Assembly (NCBI RefSeq): GCF_002362315.1
Contig: NZ_MTZV01000006.1
Coordinates: 868,001-932,000, forward strand
DNA: 64,000 nucleotides
Direction of reading: 5' to 3'
Origin: Paraburkholderia acidicola
GTDB lineage: Bacteria; Pseudomonadota; Gammaproteobacteria; Burkholderiales; Burkholderiaceae
Position 1 is the first letter of the stretch; every line of letters starts with the position of its first letter. Below the pieces are notes generated by a model. It worked only from the letters and a program-made list of their open reading frames with translations. It was not told the origin of the DNA and searched no databases. Shown here one piece after another: positions 1-12,000 of the stretch. Made by a program: the position numbers and the translations under genes.

Positions 1-3000
1 ACACCAAGCCCGATGAGCCCGAACGATGCGCCAACCGTGAGCTTCGGAATGACGCGCGGCGCTTCGACCACACCGCTCTCTTCCGATCGCGGTCCGGCCA
101 ACTCGACACGCATCGCGACGCGTGAAATCCGAACCGTCGCATACGAGACACCGAACGCGGCCGCCGCCATCGCGCCTTCCGCGATTTTCAGCCCCAGGGT
201 CGGCGCGGTCACACCGAGGAATACCGACTGCGCGGTCAGCATCGTGTTACCCGCCGCGATTGCCGGCCAGCCCACGAGGTTCATCGTCTTGCGCACGAAC
301 GTGAGTTCGGTGAAGTTCTTGCGCGCGAGCCCGCTGATACCGCCCACCAGTTGATACGCAGTGAACAGCGTATTGCCGACCAGCAGCAGCGGCATCGACC
401 ACGTGAGCCCGCCGTGGATCGAGTTGAGCACGCCCTCGCTGTACGCGAACGCCGTCGCAAGCGACAACACCGCGCCGGTACGCGTCGCGAAGTTGGTCGG
501 CTCGAGCGTGCCGCTCGATACCCCCGTCTGCTGATCGACGCGCGGCGACATGCTCGATGCTTCGCCCATCACGAACGTCTGCCGCGCAGCCGCGTCTTCG
601 CCGTTGTCGACGTTCACCGGCATCAGTTGCCCCATCGCCGCCGAAGCGCGGACCTCGCCGAGCACCTGCACCGCTCCCTCCGCGCGCGCAGGATCGAGAC
701 CTGCGCTCGCGATGTTGCGTGTGAGCCGCTTCTGCTGAAGCGTCATCAGCCCACGCGACCAGCGGCCGAGCAACGACTGCTCCTGAACCACCTCGGTAGT
801 CTTGCGGTTGAGCTGCGTGCTCGCCACTTTCAGATCCGACGCCAGCGCGCGTACGAGCAACGCGCCCGCCGTGGCGGCGGGCGTAATCAGGTCGAAGCGC
901 AACGCGGTGATACCGAGCGCCACGATGGCGGCCGCGCTCGCGCCAAGGCTGACGACGATCGCGATGTTGCGCCGCTCGCTGGTCTCGCGTACCGAGGCAC
1001 CGTTCTCGGCCTGAACACGGTCGACCCGATCGATGTCCGCCATCTTGATCAGCTGATAGGCAAGCGTCCGGCCGCCGGCCAGCGCAATGTCGTGTCCAGC
1101 CTGCATTGCGCCTTCGGTCAGCGGCGCATGGCCATGGTCTGTGCGCCACGTCTGCAGGAGCTCGAGTTCCGTCTTGTTGAACGGTCGGCCGTTGAGCATC
1201 TGCGTCGCAGCCTCGCGGCTGGTCTGCAACAGGGCTGCGTTGTGCGTGTAGACGTCATTCAGATAGCTGCCAGGCGCACCCGGCCCGCTCGTCGCGGGAT
1301 CGGGTATCGCGGCACCGGTGACCGTGGGGTCCGGCGTGCTTGCCGATGGAATCCCCTGCTTGCTATCGATCATCGCAGCCAGCTTGCTGTGATCGAACGC
1401 GTCGGCGATCTCGCCATCGGTCACCGAGCCGTCGAGTACGGCCGGCGCGAGCAGACGAATCGTCTCAGGTCCTTCGTTGGCGGGATCTGCCGGCGACACG
1501 CCCGCTGCGCGCGCCTGGGTGATGATGTCCTTGCCATTCCACACGTCGGTGGGTGGGTCTCCATCAGGATGCACACCCGGATGGGCCTGCTCGTAGGCCG
1601 CCTTCCACTTCCCGAGTTGTTCCTGACGATCTTTGGGCAGCGAATCGTAATAGGCTCGCACCGCCGGATCCTGACTCGCGATCGACTGGTAACGGAACCA
1701 CGCCCAGCCTCCCACGCTGCGCTCGACCACGTCATGCGCAATGCCACCTGCGTACCGGTTCAGCGTAAGCGGGTCGTTGGCCGAGAGATCGCGCAGCAAT
1801 CCTTGCTCGTAGCCCCACGGTGCGCTCGCCTGGATCAGCGACTGCGAATTCACCTGGTCGCCGCCATACATGGTCCGGTGCTGCTGCAGGATGCGCATCA
1901 ACGCCTCCCGCATTTGCGGGTCGAGGTGCGTGCCCTGCTTGACCGGATACCACGAGTCGTCGCTCAGTACGTGGTTCAGCAGCGGATTGCGCAGAATCCA
2001 TTCGATGTCGGCGAAGTGGTTCAGTGACGGTTCCGACCAGTTGCCGAGGCCAAACATATGCGCGTGCTGGATGCTCGCCGGTTGCTGCGACGGTGCGTGA
2101 TTGACGATGTCCCGGATCACGTCGTCGGTCATGACGAAGTCGGGGTCATTGAAATGCTCGAGGTAGCCGGACAGGTCGTACGGACCCGCCTGCATGAACG
2201 AGAGCATCAGCTTGTGGAAGTTCTGGCCTGCCTCCCTGCCGCGAATCGGCAGACCATCGCGGCCATGCTGGATCCAGCCCTTGTCGGCATGCACGACCAT
2301 GTGCAGCCCCGACACGCGTGCTGCCTCGATGATCTCCGCACGCGCCGCCGCGACCCGCGCCACGTCCGTGCCCATCTCTCCATAGCCGACCGGATGGATC
2401 TGCTGAGGCAGCGGACGGCCACGCAACGCGGTCATCATCTCCTTCATGTCGACGTTCACTTCGCCGATCATGACCCGGTCGATCTCCGGGTAGCCGAGCG
2501 CAAGCATCGCGAGATGCGCCTGTGGCGATACGCGGTGCCCGTGGAACCGTATGTCGTTGAGCGCCATGTTTTCGACGCCGACGATGCAGGGAATGAAACG
2601 CCGTTGCTCTTCGGGTGTGAGCTTGTCGCGGTAGTTGTCGAACAGGCGGAAATCGCCGTGCAGCGACGACGCGATTTCCGCCACGCCGTGCCCCGTGTAA
2701 GGCAGCCAGTTGCCGGCGTTCCCGCGGGTCGAGTACGGCAGCGACATCAGCGTGAAGACCGGTTGCATTCCGTCGCCGAGGTCTGCCATCTGCGGACCAA
2801 GACGCATGCGGCGGGAGAATGCCCGGGCACCTGCACTACGCGGCTTGGCGAACGTCGTGAAGTGGTTGTGCACGTCGTACCAGTAGATCCGCCCGGTCGC
2901 CGGATCGAACATCGGCACCTGTGCGCGACCGAGGTTCACCATCAGATGCTTGCTCGCGAAATAGCCCGGGCCGGTTTCACCGGCATCGGCGTAGCGCTTG

Positions 3001-6000
3001 CCGATGGCGATCGGCGCCCGCAATGCCGCGGCGTTCACGTTGCTGTCGGGATTGTCACGGTTGCCATGTGCACGATCTTTCCATGTGGCGCCGTCGGGCA
3101 GCGGCAACTCATGTACGTTCTTGTACCAGTGCGTGGCATCGAAGGTCTCGCCTGCCTTCAGCTGATCCGGCGTCGCTTTTGTGAGCACCACGGCGTGCGC
3201 CTTGCCCTTCGGTGCTTCGCCAAGCAGTTCGTCGCGACTGCGCGCATCGGCGACATCCTTCGGACGACCGGACTGCCATTCGATGTGATTCGTGCCTGCG
3301 TGAATGATGCCGTACGCCTGCACCGATTTGAGATCGACCGTGAGCGGATTGCCCACCTTCTTCTGGTCGACGTGCAACGCATACACCCAGGTATCCTCGG
3401 GCTCGCGCAGCATCCCGTATTCGTACATCGGCAGCGCGGCCCACAAGGTCTGGTGACCGAGCACCACGTGGTCAGCGCCGGCGGCCGCACGCGGGCTGCC
3501 CGCGTTGCGCCAGACGTCTTCCTGCGCCTGCCCGCCGGGGCGCGCTTCAGGTTGCAACGCGGGCATGTCCGGACTGACCGTCTGCCGTTCGCCATTGCGG
3601 TCGCCGTATAGAGCAGCGGCGTCATGCGGATGGACTCGCGCGGGGTTGTCCGGAGCGAAGCCGAATGACGCGAAACGCGCTCGCGTGTTGGCGCGCAACG
3701 CCGCGGTTTCGTCGAACGGCTCACCCGCCGCGTTGGCAGCCTGGCGGGCCGCTTCGGTGTCTTCTCGCGCGAACAGGATCGCCAGCGAACGCAACTGATC
3801 AGCGGGCACCGGCGACGTGATGCCGAAACGCGCGGCCAGCGCCTCGTCGAGCGAAGCGTTCGCATGTTGAGTCATCGCATCGGTTGCACGTGCGCGCACC
3901 GAGATCGCCCGCAGGCGCGGCTCGGCGAGCACCGGTGCGATCGTGTCGATGAAGTGTCCGGCATGCTTCTTCTGATAGCGAGCGAGCTCATCGAGGACGC
4001 GCTCGCGCATGTGATCGCCAGCGACACTCATAATCACATTGCCATGTTCCGTGTGTGCCGAGCGCGGTCCGAGCACCTCGACACCTTCGACAGCCGGCCA
4101 CGTGGCGGGATCATCGACGAACTTCTCGACCAGATAACGCGTCACCTCAGGCACGAAGCGCGGCTTCACGCCGATGTAGATCTGATCGGTCACGCTTGCG
4201 GCTGTCGGGCGCACCGCGCGATCGCGCAGGAACTGGTAGGTCGCCGTATGGGCGCTCTTGTCGCCCACGGCTCGCGCGTCGAGCGGCGCATCGGTATCCA
4301 TGCGTACGCTGTCGCTGCCCTTCGCACTGCGGCTCGCGGCGAGCGCCACAAGCTTGTCCAGATACGTCTTCGGGCTGCCGATGCGCGCGCCTTTGGCGCC
4401 TAGTGCGCCGGACAGCGGACCCGCGCTGTCGCGAATCGCGGCGTCGATTGCATCGAGCGAGTTCGCATCGGTCGCCAGTACCTGGTCGAGAGCGGCATCG
4501 AGCGATGCGTTGGCTTGTTGCGCGCGCTGTGCATCGGGAATGGCGCTGCCTGGTGAGGCGGGTGAGACGGTTGCCTGCGCACTGGCGGCTTTGGCAGCGG
4601 GTGCCCGCGCACTCGGTGCGTTGGCTGCTGGTGCCTGCGCACTGGCAGTTTTGGCTGCGGGTGCTTGCGTGTGCGCGGCGTTGGCGGCCGGTGCCTGCTC
4701 CTCGGCAGCTCCCGTCGCGTTGCCACGGTTATTCGCAGCGAACCAATGCCCGACCGAAGCCGCGCCGCGGCGCCAGCGATTTCCACGTGCCGCGGCAGCT
4801 TCGACCGTACCGCGCGTGCCGTTACGCACTTCGTCGAGCAGACGCGAGGTGAGCCGCGCAGCCTCTGCTTCTGCTTGCGCTTCGTTTGCGGTGGTGGTCT
4901 GCGCAGGGCTCGAATCGTGATCGCTCGCAGCGGTTGCCGCGGTCTTTTCCGTCGTGCCGTCAGCTTGCGGCGTCGCGGGTGAGGTATCGGGTGACGTATC
5001 GAGCGCGGCGCGATCGCCCACGCCGTCCGGTTCCGTGCGACTCGCGACGAAATTGCGCAGATCGATCAGGCTCGGCGGCGAATTCCGGTAGACGTCGAAC
5101 ATCGCCTCTTCGTATGCGGCGAGTGCATCGGAGTCGGCCTGGAAGTACGCGAGCGCCGCGGTGTGCTCACCGATCTTCTCAACAACAACCTCGTTGGCCG
5201 CGCCATCGAGCGGATAAAGAATCGCAGCGTAACCCTGTCGATAGCTCTCGTACACGTGCTGTTCGAACGACACGTCACCGCCATCGGGCGCGCTCGCGCC
5301 GCCTGCGAGCCTGACGTTGAATAGCTCGGTCAAGCCCTCGTGCGTATCGATACCGAACCAGCCGTTCGCGCGCACCTGCTCATCCGCATTGAGCCGTGCG
5401 TTCAGATCGCGCGACCACGCAACGAACTCCGGGCTCTGCGCAAAGTGCAGCATGTCGTGCATCAGTGGCGACGAAGCGCCGACGTTCTCCGGCGCGACGG
5501 CTGCAGGCAACACGACGCGCACCTCGCGTCCGCCGATCGTCATCGTGCCGTCGACCACGGTGAAACCGGTGACCGTCTCGTCGAAAGAACCGCGGCCTTC
5601 GCTTGCCGCTTGTTCCCGTGCAGCGGCGAATGCCTGCGCGTCGAGCAACGCCACCTGGTCTTCGTTCGGCACCCGCGACGGCAGGATCAGATCACGGAAG
5701 CGCGCGTTGATTACGCGGATCGCATTCATCACGTCGTAACGCGTGATGGTCTGGCCGGCCGCGACGCCGGTCGTAGACGTGTGCGACGGTGAAGCGGTAC
5801 TTTCTTTGACAGCGTCGCTGGATGCGGTATCGGAGGATTGGGCCGTTTGCGGCGCGCGCTGCGAGTCGGGAACCTGATCCGCGTCGGCACGTGTCACCGC
5901 CGACGAATCTTGCGCAGATACAACCGTCTGTTTTGCTGGCGCCTGCCGTATGCCCTGCTCCTGCTGCTCCTGCTCTTCCTGTCTGGCCCCGCCGCCTGTT

Positions 6001-9000
6001 CCGCGTGACTCTTCTTCGCTGTTCACGCTCTGCACACGCACAGTGCCCACAGCATTCGAACGCACGTTCTCGTCGTTGCTCTGTTCGAGAAGCGCGCGGG
6101 CACGCTGCTGACGCTCGCGCTGCTCGCCCGCATTCTGTTCGCCGACCACATCGATCGGCGCGAGCGAATCCGCATCGATGCCGCCCGTACGTTGTCCGTT
6201 TGCCGCGAGCGTGTCCTGCGTGTTCGTGAACACTGTCACGCGCGCCTGCGCCGCTTGCTCCGGTGTGGCCGGACCGGCTGCATCGCCGCGCCCGCGCGCA
6301 GCATCCGCCGCGCCCGCGCCACCCTGCTCCGCGAAATCGAGCAGCAGCTCGCGCGCGGCGGCGATGCGCGACGTATGCACGGACTCGTTATCCACGCTTG
6401 AGGTGCTTGAGGCACCGGCGCGGGTTGCACGCCAGTCCGCCGGCACGCGCGCCTGCATCGACGTGACGATGTGATCGGCGATCGCCCCGAGCAACAGATT
6501 TTCGTGCTGAGCGACGGGTTCTTCGAAGTGATTGCCCATCTGGGCAAGATACGCGTCGTGAAACTGCACGACCTGGTCGAACTGCGCCTGGGTACTCGAA
6601 TACTGGCTCGGGTCATACAGCAACGTCGCAGCAGACGCCGGAACACCCGTGTTGTGGTTACCGGAAACAGCGGCTGCGCGCGGGTCGAACCTCAGGTCGC
6701 TCAGATCCTTCACGACCACATCGAGCACATGACCGCTCGCGCTGACAACGACGTCGACGTTCTGCTCGTGCAGCATCGGATGCACGTGCAGATCCATGAT
6801 CATGCGCAGCAGCGTGTCGCCGATTTTCGGTGCGAGTTCCTGAGTGAGCCATTGTTGCTGCGGGGTGAGGCGGCTGTCGCTGACGTCAGTGCCGAAGAAG
6901 CGCGTGCCGAGCGGTGTATTCGCGAACTTGTCCGAAGTGAAAACATGCAGCGGCGCGACGAAGTCGCCGGCCTGGTAACCGCGTTCCGCGACCGGCATCG
7001 TGCGCCATAGCTGCGTGACAGGCCGGTTCTGGTCGCCGAGATCCAGCGACAGGCCCGCCGGTTCGCCGGCGATATCGGGGAAATCACGCGCCGCGTCCGA
7101 TGCCTGCACGGCCGCTGCCACCTTGTCCGGTGCGAGTGTCTTGTCGCCGTCCGAGTAGCCGAAGATAGACCCGTCGGGCATCGAGAATTTCATTAGCTGC
7201 CAGCCGTTCTGCGTTTCAATCTGCACCGTGCGCAGCGAACTCGTCATGATGGCGGGCTCAGTGTCCGTTGGCGGACCGAATGCGTCTGTCATGCGCTTCA
7301 GGTCCGCCTCTTCCGAGTAGTGCAGCCGCACACGCACATTGCCCTCTGCGGTGCGGAACGGGCTGTCGTCTGCGTTGCCGAACACGTCGAGGCGGGCACC
7401 CTGTGCAGCAATCTGCTCGTCGCTCAGGTCCCAGTACGGCACGTCGCCGCGCCGTATCAGACGCTGAAACCAGGCCTCATTCCGGTTGGTACTCGTGATG
7501 CCAAATTCGTTCGTATCACGCGAGCCGTTGAAGCGCTGCTCGTACAGCGCGCGCTGGATTGCATAGCCGTCCCGCCGGTTCACCTCCCCGTTCAGCACGC
7601 GCAGCATGTCGCGCGCATCGAGCCTGGCAGCATCGAGCAGCCCGCTCGCCGCGCGGCTCGTGCGATCGAGACCCTCCATGTGCTGCTGACTCAATGAATC
7701 TGCCGACCCGCCGAATACGGAGTTCTGCAGGAGGGCCGGATTCGGCAGCTTCCATTCGCCGGGCAGCTCGGACCACGCCGCCTGGGCCGCCGCGGTCCCG
7801 GTTTCATCGGGCCATGTGTTGGGGCGCACACCGTCGTTCTGCTGCGCCTGTTTCGTCGCGTTCTCCACATGCTGCCAGAATGCCTGCAGCGTATCGATGT
7901 GCGGAAACATCGCCTCGTAGGTAGCTGCGTCCACCGGCGTGTCCGTCAGCGCAACGCGCGCCGGCAGTCCGCCGTCGGGAGACCCACTCAGCTCGCGCAG
8001 TGCGGCAACGAGCGCAGCATTCTGCGCAACGGTCTCGCGTCCCTTCGCGGCTCCAAGTATCAGATCGCCCGAACCGGCGATCGAAATGCCGGACGGTAGC
8101 CCCTTGTTCAGCGTCGCCACCTGTTCTACCGTGAGCGGTTCGTCGAAGCCGCTCGAGGCAGCCTCGTCACCCGCGCGCGGCAACCAGTAATGATCGCGCA
8201 GCGCGGTGATGGTCTGGCTCACACCCGCAATCGACTTCCTCCCGGTCAGCAGCGCAATCCGCACCTCGTCGTCATGACTGAGGTCGCCCAGCCGCGACAA
8301 CGTAACCGCCACGTCGCCCGAATCGAGCAGACGTACGCCTGCGGGCATCCTCTCGTTGACCGCCTGCACGCGCGCCGCCCCCACGTCCGGATCGCCCGCG
8401 CGGATCCGTTCGAGCCCAATGCCCGATGCCATCAGCCCCGCCGAGCTCAGCAGGTTCAACCAGTCCTGTGTGCTTGCCTGGCCGGGTGTCGTCAGCAACT
8501 GGTAACCTTGCACGCCCATCGACGCCAGGTTCGTACCCATCGCGCCGAGCCCCGTCAACCGGAATAGCGCGGACTCCTGCATCGCGTGCAGCGCACGGGT
8601 TGTATCTACGGTTTCCAGCAGCCTGCCGTTTTGCACCAGACGATTCGTCAACAAGCGCGCGAGTCGCGAATCATCGAAGCCGCGCACAGCCCGCGTGCCC
8701 AATAGTTGCGCGTCGACCTTCGCACGCGCGAATTCGAGTGGCGTTGCATCGCGCGATACCGTCACCACCCGCGAGGCGTCGACGAACGCGCCGGAACCCA
8801 CCGCGGCACGGTCCATGATCGTGCCGGTACGCGCCAGCACACCGAGTCCGCTCGCCGCACCGCCAAACGCGTTCGCGGCGAGGCTCAACCAGTTGGTCCA
8901 CTTGTGCGTGCCGCCGGGCGCGCTCAACTGTTTCAGCGCGCTCACAGTGCCCATCGCGGCAGTCACCGCGAAGTACGCATCGGCGGCTTCGGACAGCGCT

Positions 9001-12000
9001 ACCAGCCACAGCGCCGAGCCTTCCGGCACGGCGATCATGGCGACGATACCGGCGACGATCATGCCGCCCATTTCGAGGTCGTTCTTCAGGTTGTCCCAGT
9101 CGTACCAGTGCTCGTAGGGCTTGTAGTCGACGAAGTACGCGCTGCCCATCTGCACGACACCATTGGCGTCGGTGACCCAGTGCGGCTGCACGAGCATGTA
9201 GCCCTTGTCGAAACCGGTATTGGATTGCCAGTTCGAATAGCCGGTGCGCACCGTCGTGTCGGCAGGACCGACGTCGATCAACTGACCGCTGCCTGAGATG
9301 CCTTCGAGCAGTGTGAAATCGGCGGTCGCCGCCTGGTTCTCGCCCGGCGTGCGCGTGTTCCACCATTCGCCTGAGAGCGACGCGATCGTCAACGGTGCAT
9401 CGCCGGAGGGGGTCATCACGCCTTCGCCGTGCATCAGGCTATCTGCGACCTGGCCGAGCGTGGTGACGCGATGGTTCTGGTCGAACACCTTGTCGTCCGG
9501 GTTGTACAGCGCGAAGTTGCCGAGTGCGAGCGCCTGCTCGTCGGCAAGCGTGTTGGGCGAATAGTCGGTCTGGAGGTTGTTGGCTTCGCCAAGCTGATTG
9601 AGGAATGCGTTGTAGCTCGTGACGACTTGCATACCGTCCTGCCACTGCAGACCGGCAAGATGATTGCCTGGCGTGACGACCGGACTACGGTCGGACGCGC
9701 TAGCCGCAGCCGCAGCGGGCGCAGCCGTGCCCGCTGCGCGCACGCTGACCGGCGTGGCCGGTTTGCCGAGATTCGAGAAGCCCGTTTCGCGTGCGATTTC
9801 GACACCGAGGTCGCTGTTCGGGTCGTCGTCGAGCATGTCCTGCGCGAGCTGCATCTGCACGCCGTGCTTCTTCAGGTCGCCGAGCCCCAGATCCTCGCCC
9901 CACACGACCGCACCGCCCTGGTCGACGATGGTCTGTGTGTTGAGCCGCGAGCTGTAGCCGACCTTGCCGAAGTTCTCGTCGCCCGTGACCATCGATTCGA
10001 GCGCCTGGCGCAATGTCGTCATGTCGGCGTTCGGTGCGCCGCCCGCTGCGACGTAGATACGCGAGACCGGCGCCAGGTCGTTTGCACTCTTCGTCCACGC
10101 GACGAGTTGCGCCGGGTCGAACGATGCGCCCTTGCCGCCCGGCGTGAACATCTGATGGATCAACATGGCGGCAAGATCCGGGCTCGTACCTTCGACGATA
10201 CCGGCCAGCGTCTTCAGTTTGTCTTCGTCGCTCTTCTGGCCGAATACCGACGCGTGAATCTCCGAGAACAACTTCTGCGTGGTGGGATCGTTCGCGACAC
10301 CATCGAGCAACTGCTTGTACAGCATCGTGCCCGAGTAAGCCTGCAGCCGTGTGCCTTCAGCATGCAGGCGCGCAGTCACGCTCGGGTCGCCGTCGTTGTT
10401 GACGGTACACGCCATCGGCGCGGCGGCGGCGTCCGTCACGGATTTCAGCGCCGAGGCCTGCAGACTCTGGATCGCCGGGTCGCCCATCACCTGCACATAG
10501 AGCGGATCGTTTGCAGTGAGACCGTAGATATTGCTGGTGAGCGTCTGCGCGGCCGCGACGTCGCCCGCCGTAGGGTCCGTGTCGCTGCCGGGCGCACTCT
10601 GTTGCGCGTGTTGTACCTGGGCGATGACCTGCAGCGCGTCGAGGCCGTTCTGCCACTGCGTGAAATCGGCCTGCAGCGCGGTGTATTCCGGCGAATCCTT
10701 GCCCGCGTCGGCGGCGGCCTGGAGTTGCGACGAAAGCGCGGTCATTTCCAGCGTGTTCTGCGCCTGCCACATCGTGTCCACGTAGAGCGGATTCGATTGC
10801 CAGCTGCTGTCGTCGGGTGCGTGCCCCGCGGCTGCATTGAGCGCGGCGGACAGCGCCGCGTGATACTGCTGCAACGCCGTGGCCGCAGCCTGGTTCTGCG
10901 CGGGCGTACTGTCTTTCTGACCGGCTGACTTCTGCGCCGCTACCCACGCGCTATACGCGGTGTTCACCTTGTCGATCAGCCCCGGATCGTGGCGTGCGCC
11001 CGACAGCGCATGCATGTCCGGCGTGACCTGCTGCACCATGCCGATCACGCCGGGCCCGCCGTTCGCCGCGAGATCGATGGTCGCTGGATCGATCACGTTC
11101 AACTTCTTCAACTGCGGCACAGCGTTCGCGATCGGGTCCCCGCTGGTTGGATCCTGGTAGTACGCGGACAGATTCTGTGCACCCTGCGCGGTCAGCGCCG
11201 CCTGCGCGAGCGTCACTTCGGAACTCGATGAACCACCCAGAAACGCCCGCGTCAGCACGATCGCCTCGGGCATCGTCATGCCGTCGGCGATGAGCCCCTG
11301 CAGATACTGCGCTGCGTTCGGCTGACCGGTCTGGTCCGCCATCGCCATCTTCGGCTGCAGACCACCATCGGCAATCTGACCACTTTGCAGCGCACCGGTA
11401 GCCGAGTTCATCGTGTCGGCATCAAACACCTGATCCGCGGTGACTTCACCCGACGCCTGCGCGATCAGATCCGCCGGCGCCTTCGCGGTGCCGGCATTGA
11501 TGGCGCGCGCATCGGCCTGGGCCTGCACGGCAATCGCTGCCTCGGCCCACGTCTTGTCGCTGATCGGTGGATTTTTCGGGTCTGCTGCCCACGCCTTCTG
11601 TGCCGCTGCCAGCGCCTTCTGCATCGCCGCCGCATCCGGCTGCGGCCCGGAAGACGGCAACTGCGTCGCGAGAGCGGCCTGCGCAGTCGCGAGCGTGCCG
11701 GCGGCGTCGGCGGCCGGCTTGAGCACCGCCGGCTGCGCCTTGAGCCCGACGTACTGCATGAGTGTCTTGCCGAGCGCGCTGTTCGGATCCTGGTTGATGA
11801 GCGCCTGATACAGCGCAGTCGGATCGTTCAGTTGCGGGTTGTTCAGATAGGCGAGCGGCTGGAACGGATTCTGGGTCGACAGCAGACCCGCGTTCTGCTC
11901 GCGCGTCATCTGCGTCTGCCGTTGCTGCAAGGTCGTCTTCAGCGCGCTCACGACGGGCTGTGCAGCCGCGCTCTGCGGGCCACCCGCGTCATCGACGATG

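Noticed and set aside
351..2027. Long plus-strand open frame (558 codons) antisense to the giant gene; similar ones at 2058-3611, 9429-10928 and 11385-12848
   Set aside because: They are Arg/His/Val/Gln-rich shadow translations typical of high-GC coding DNA on the opposite strand, with no domain motifs or ribosome sites.
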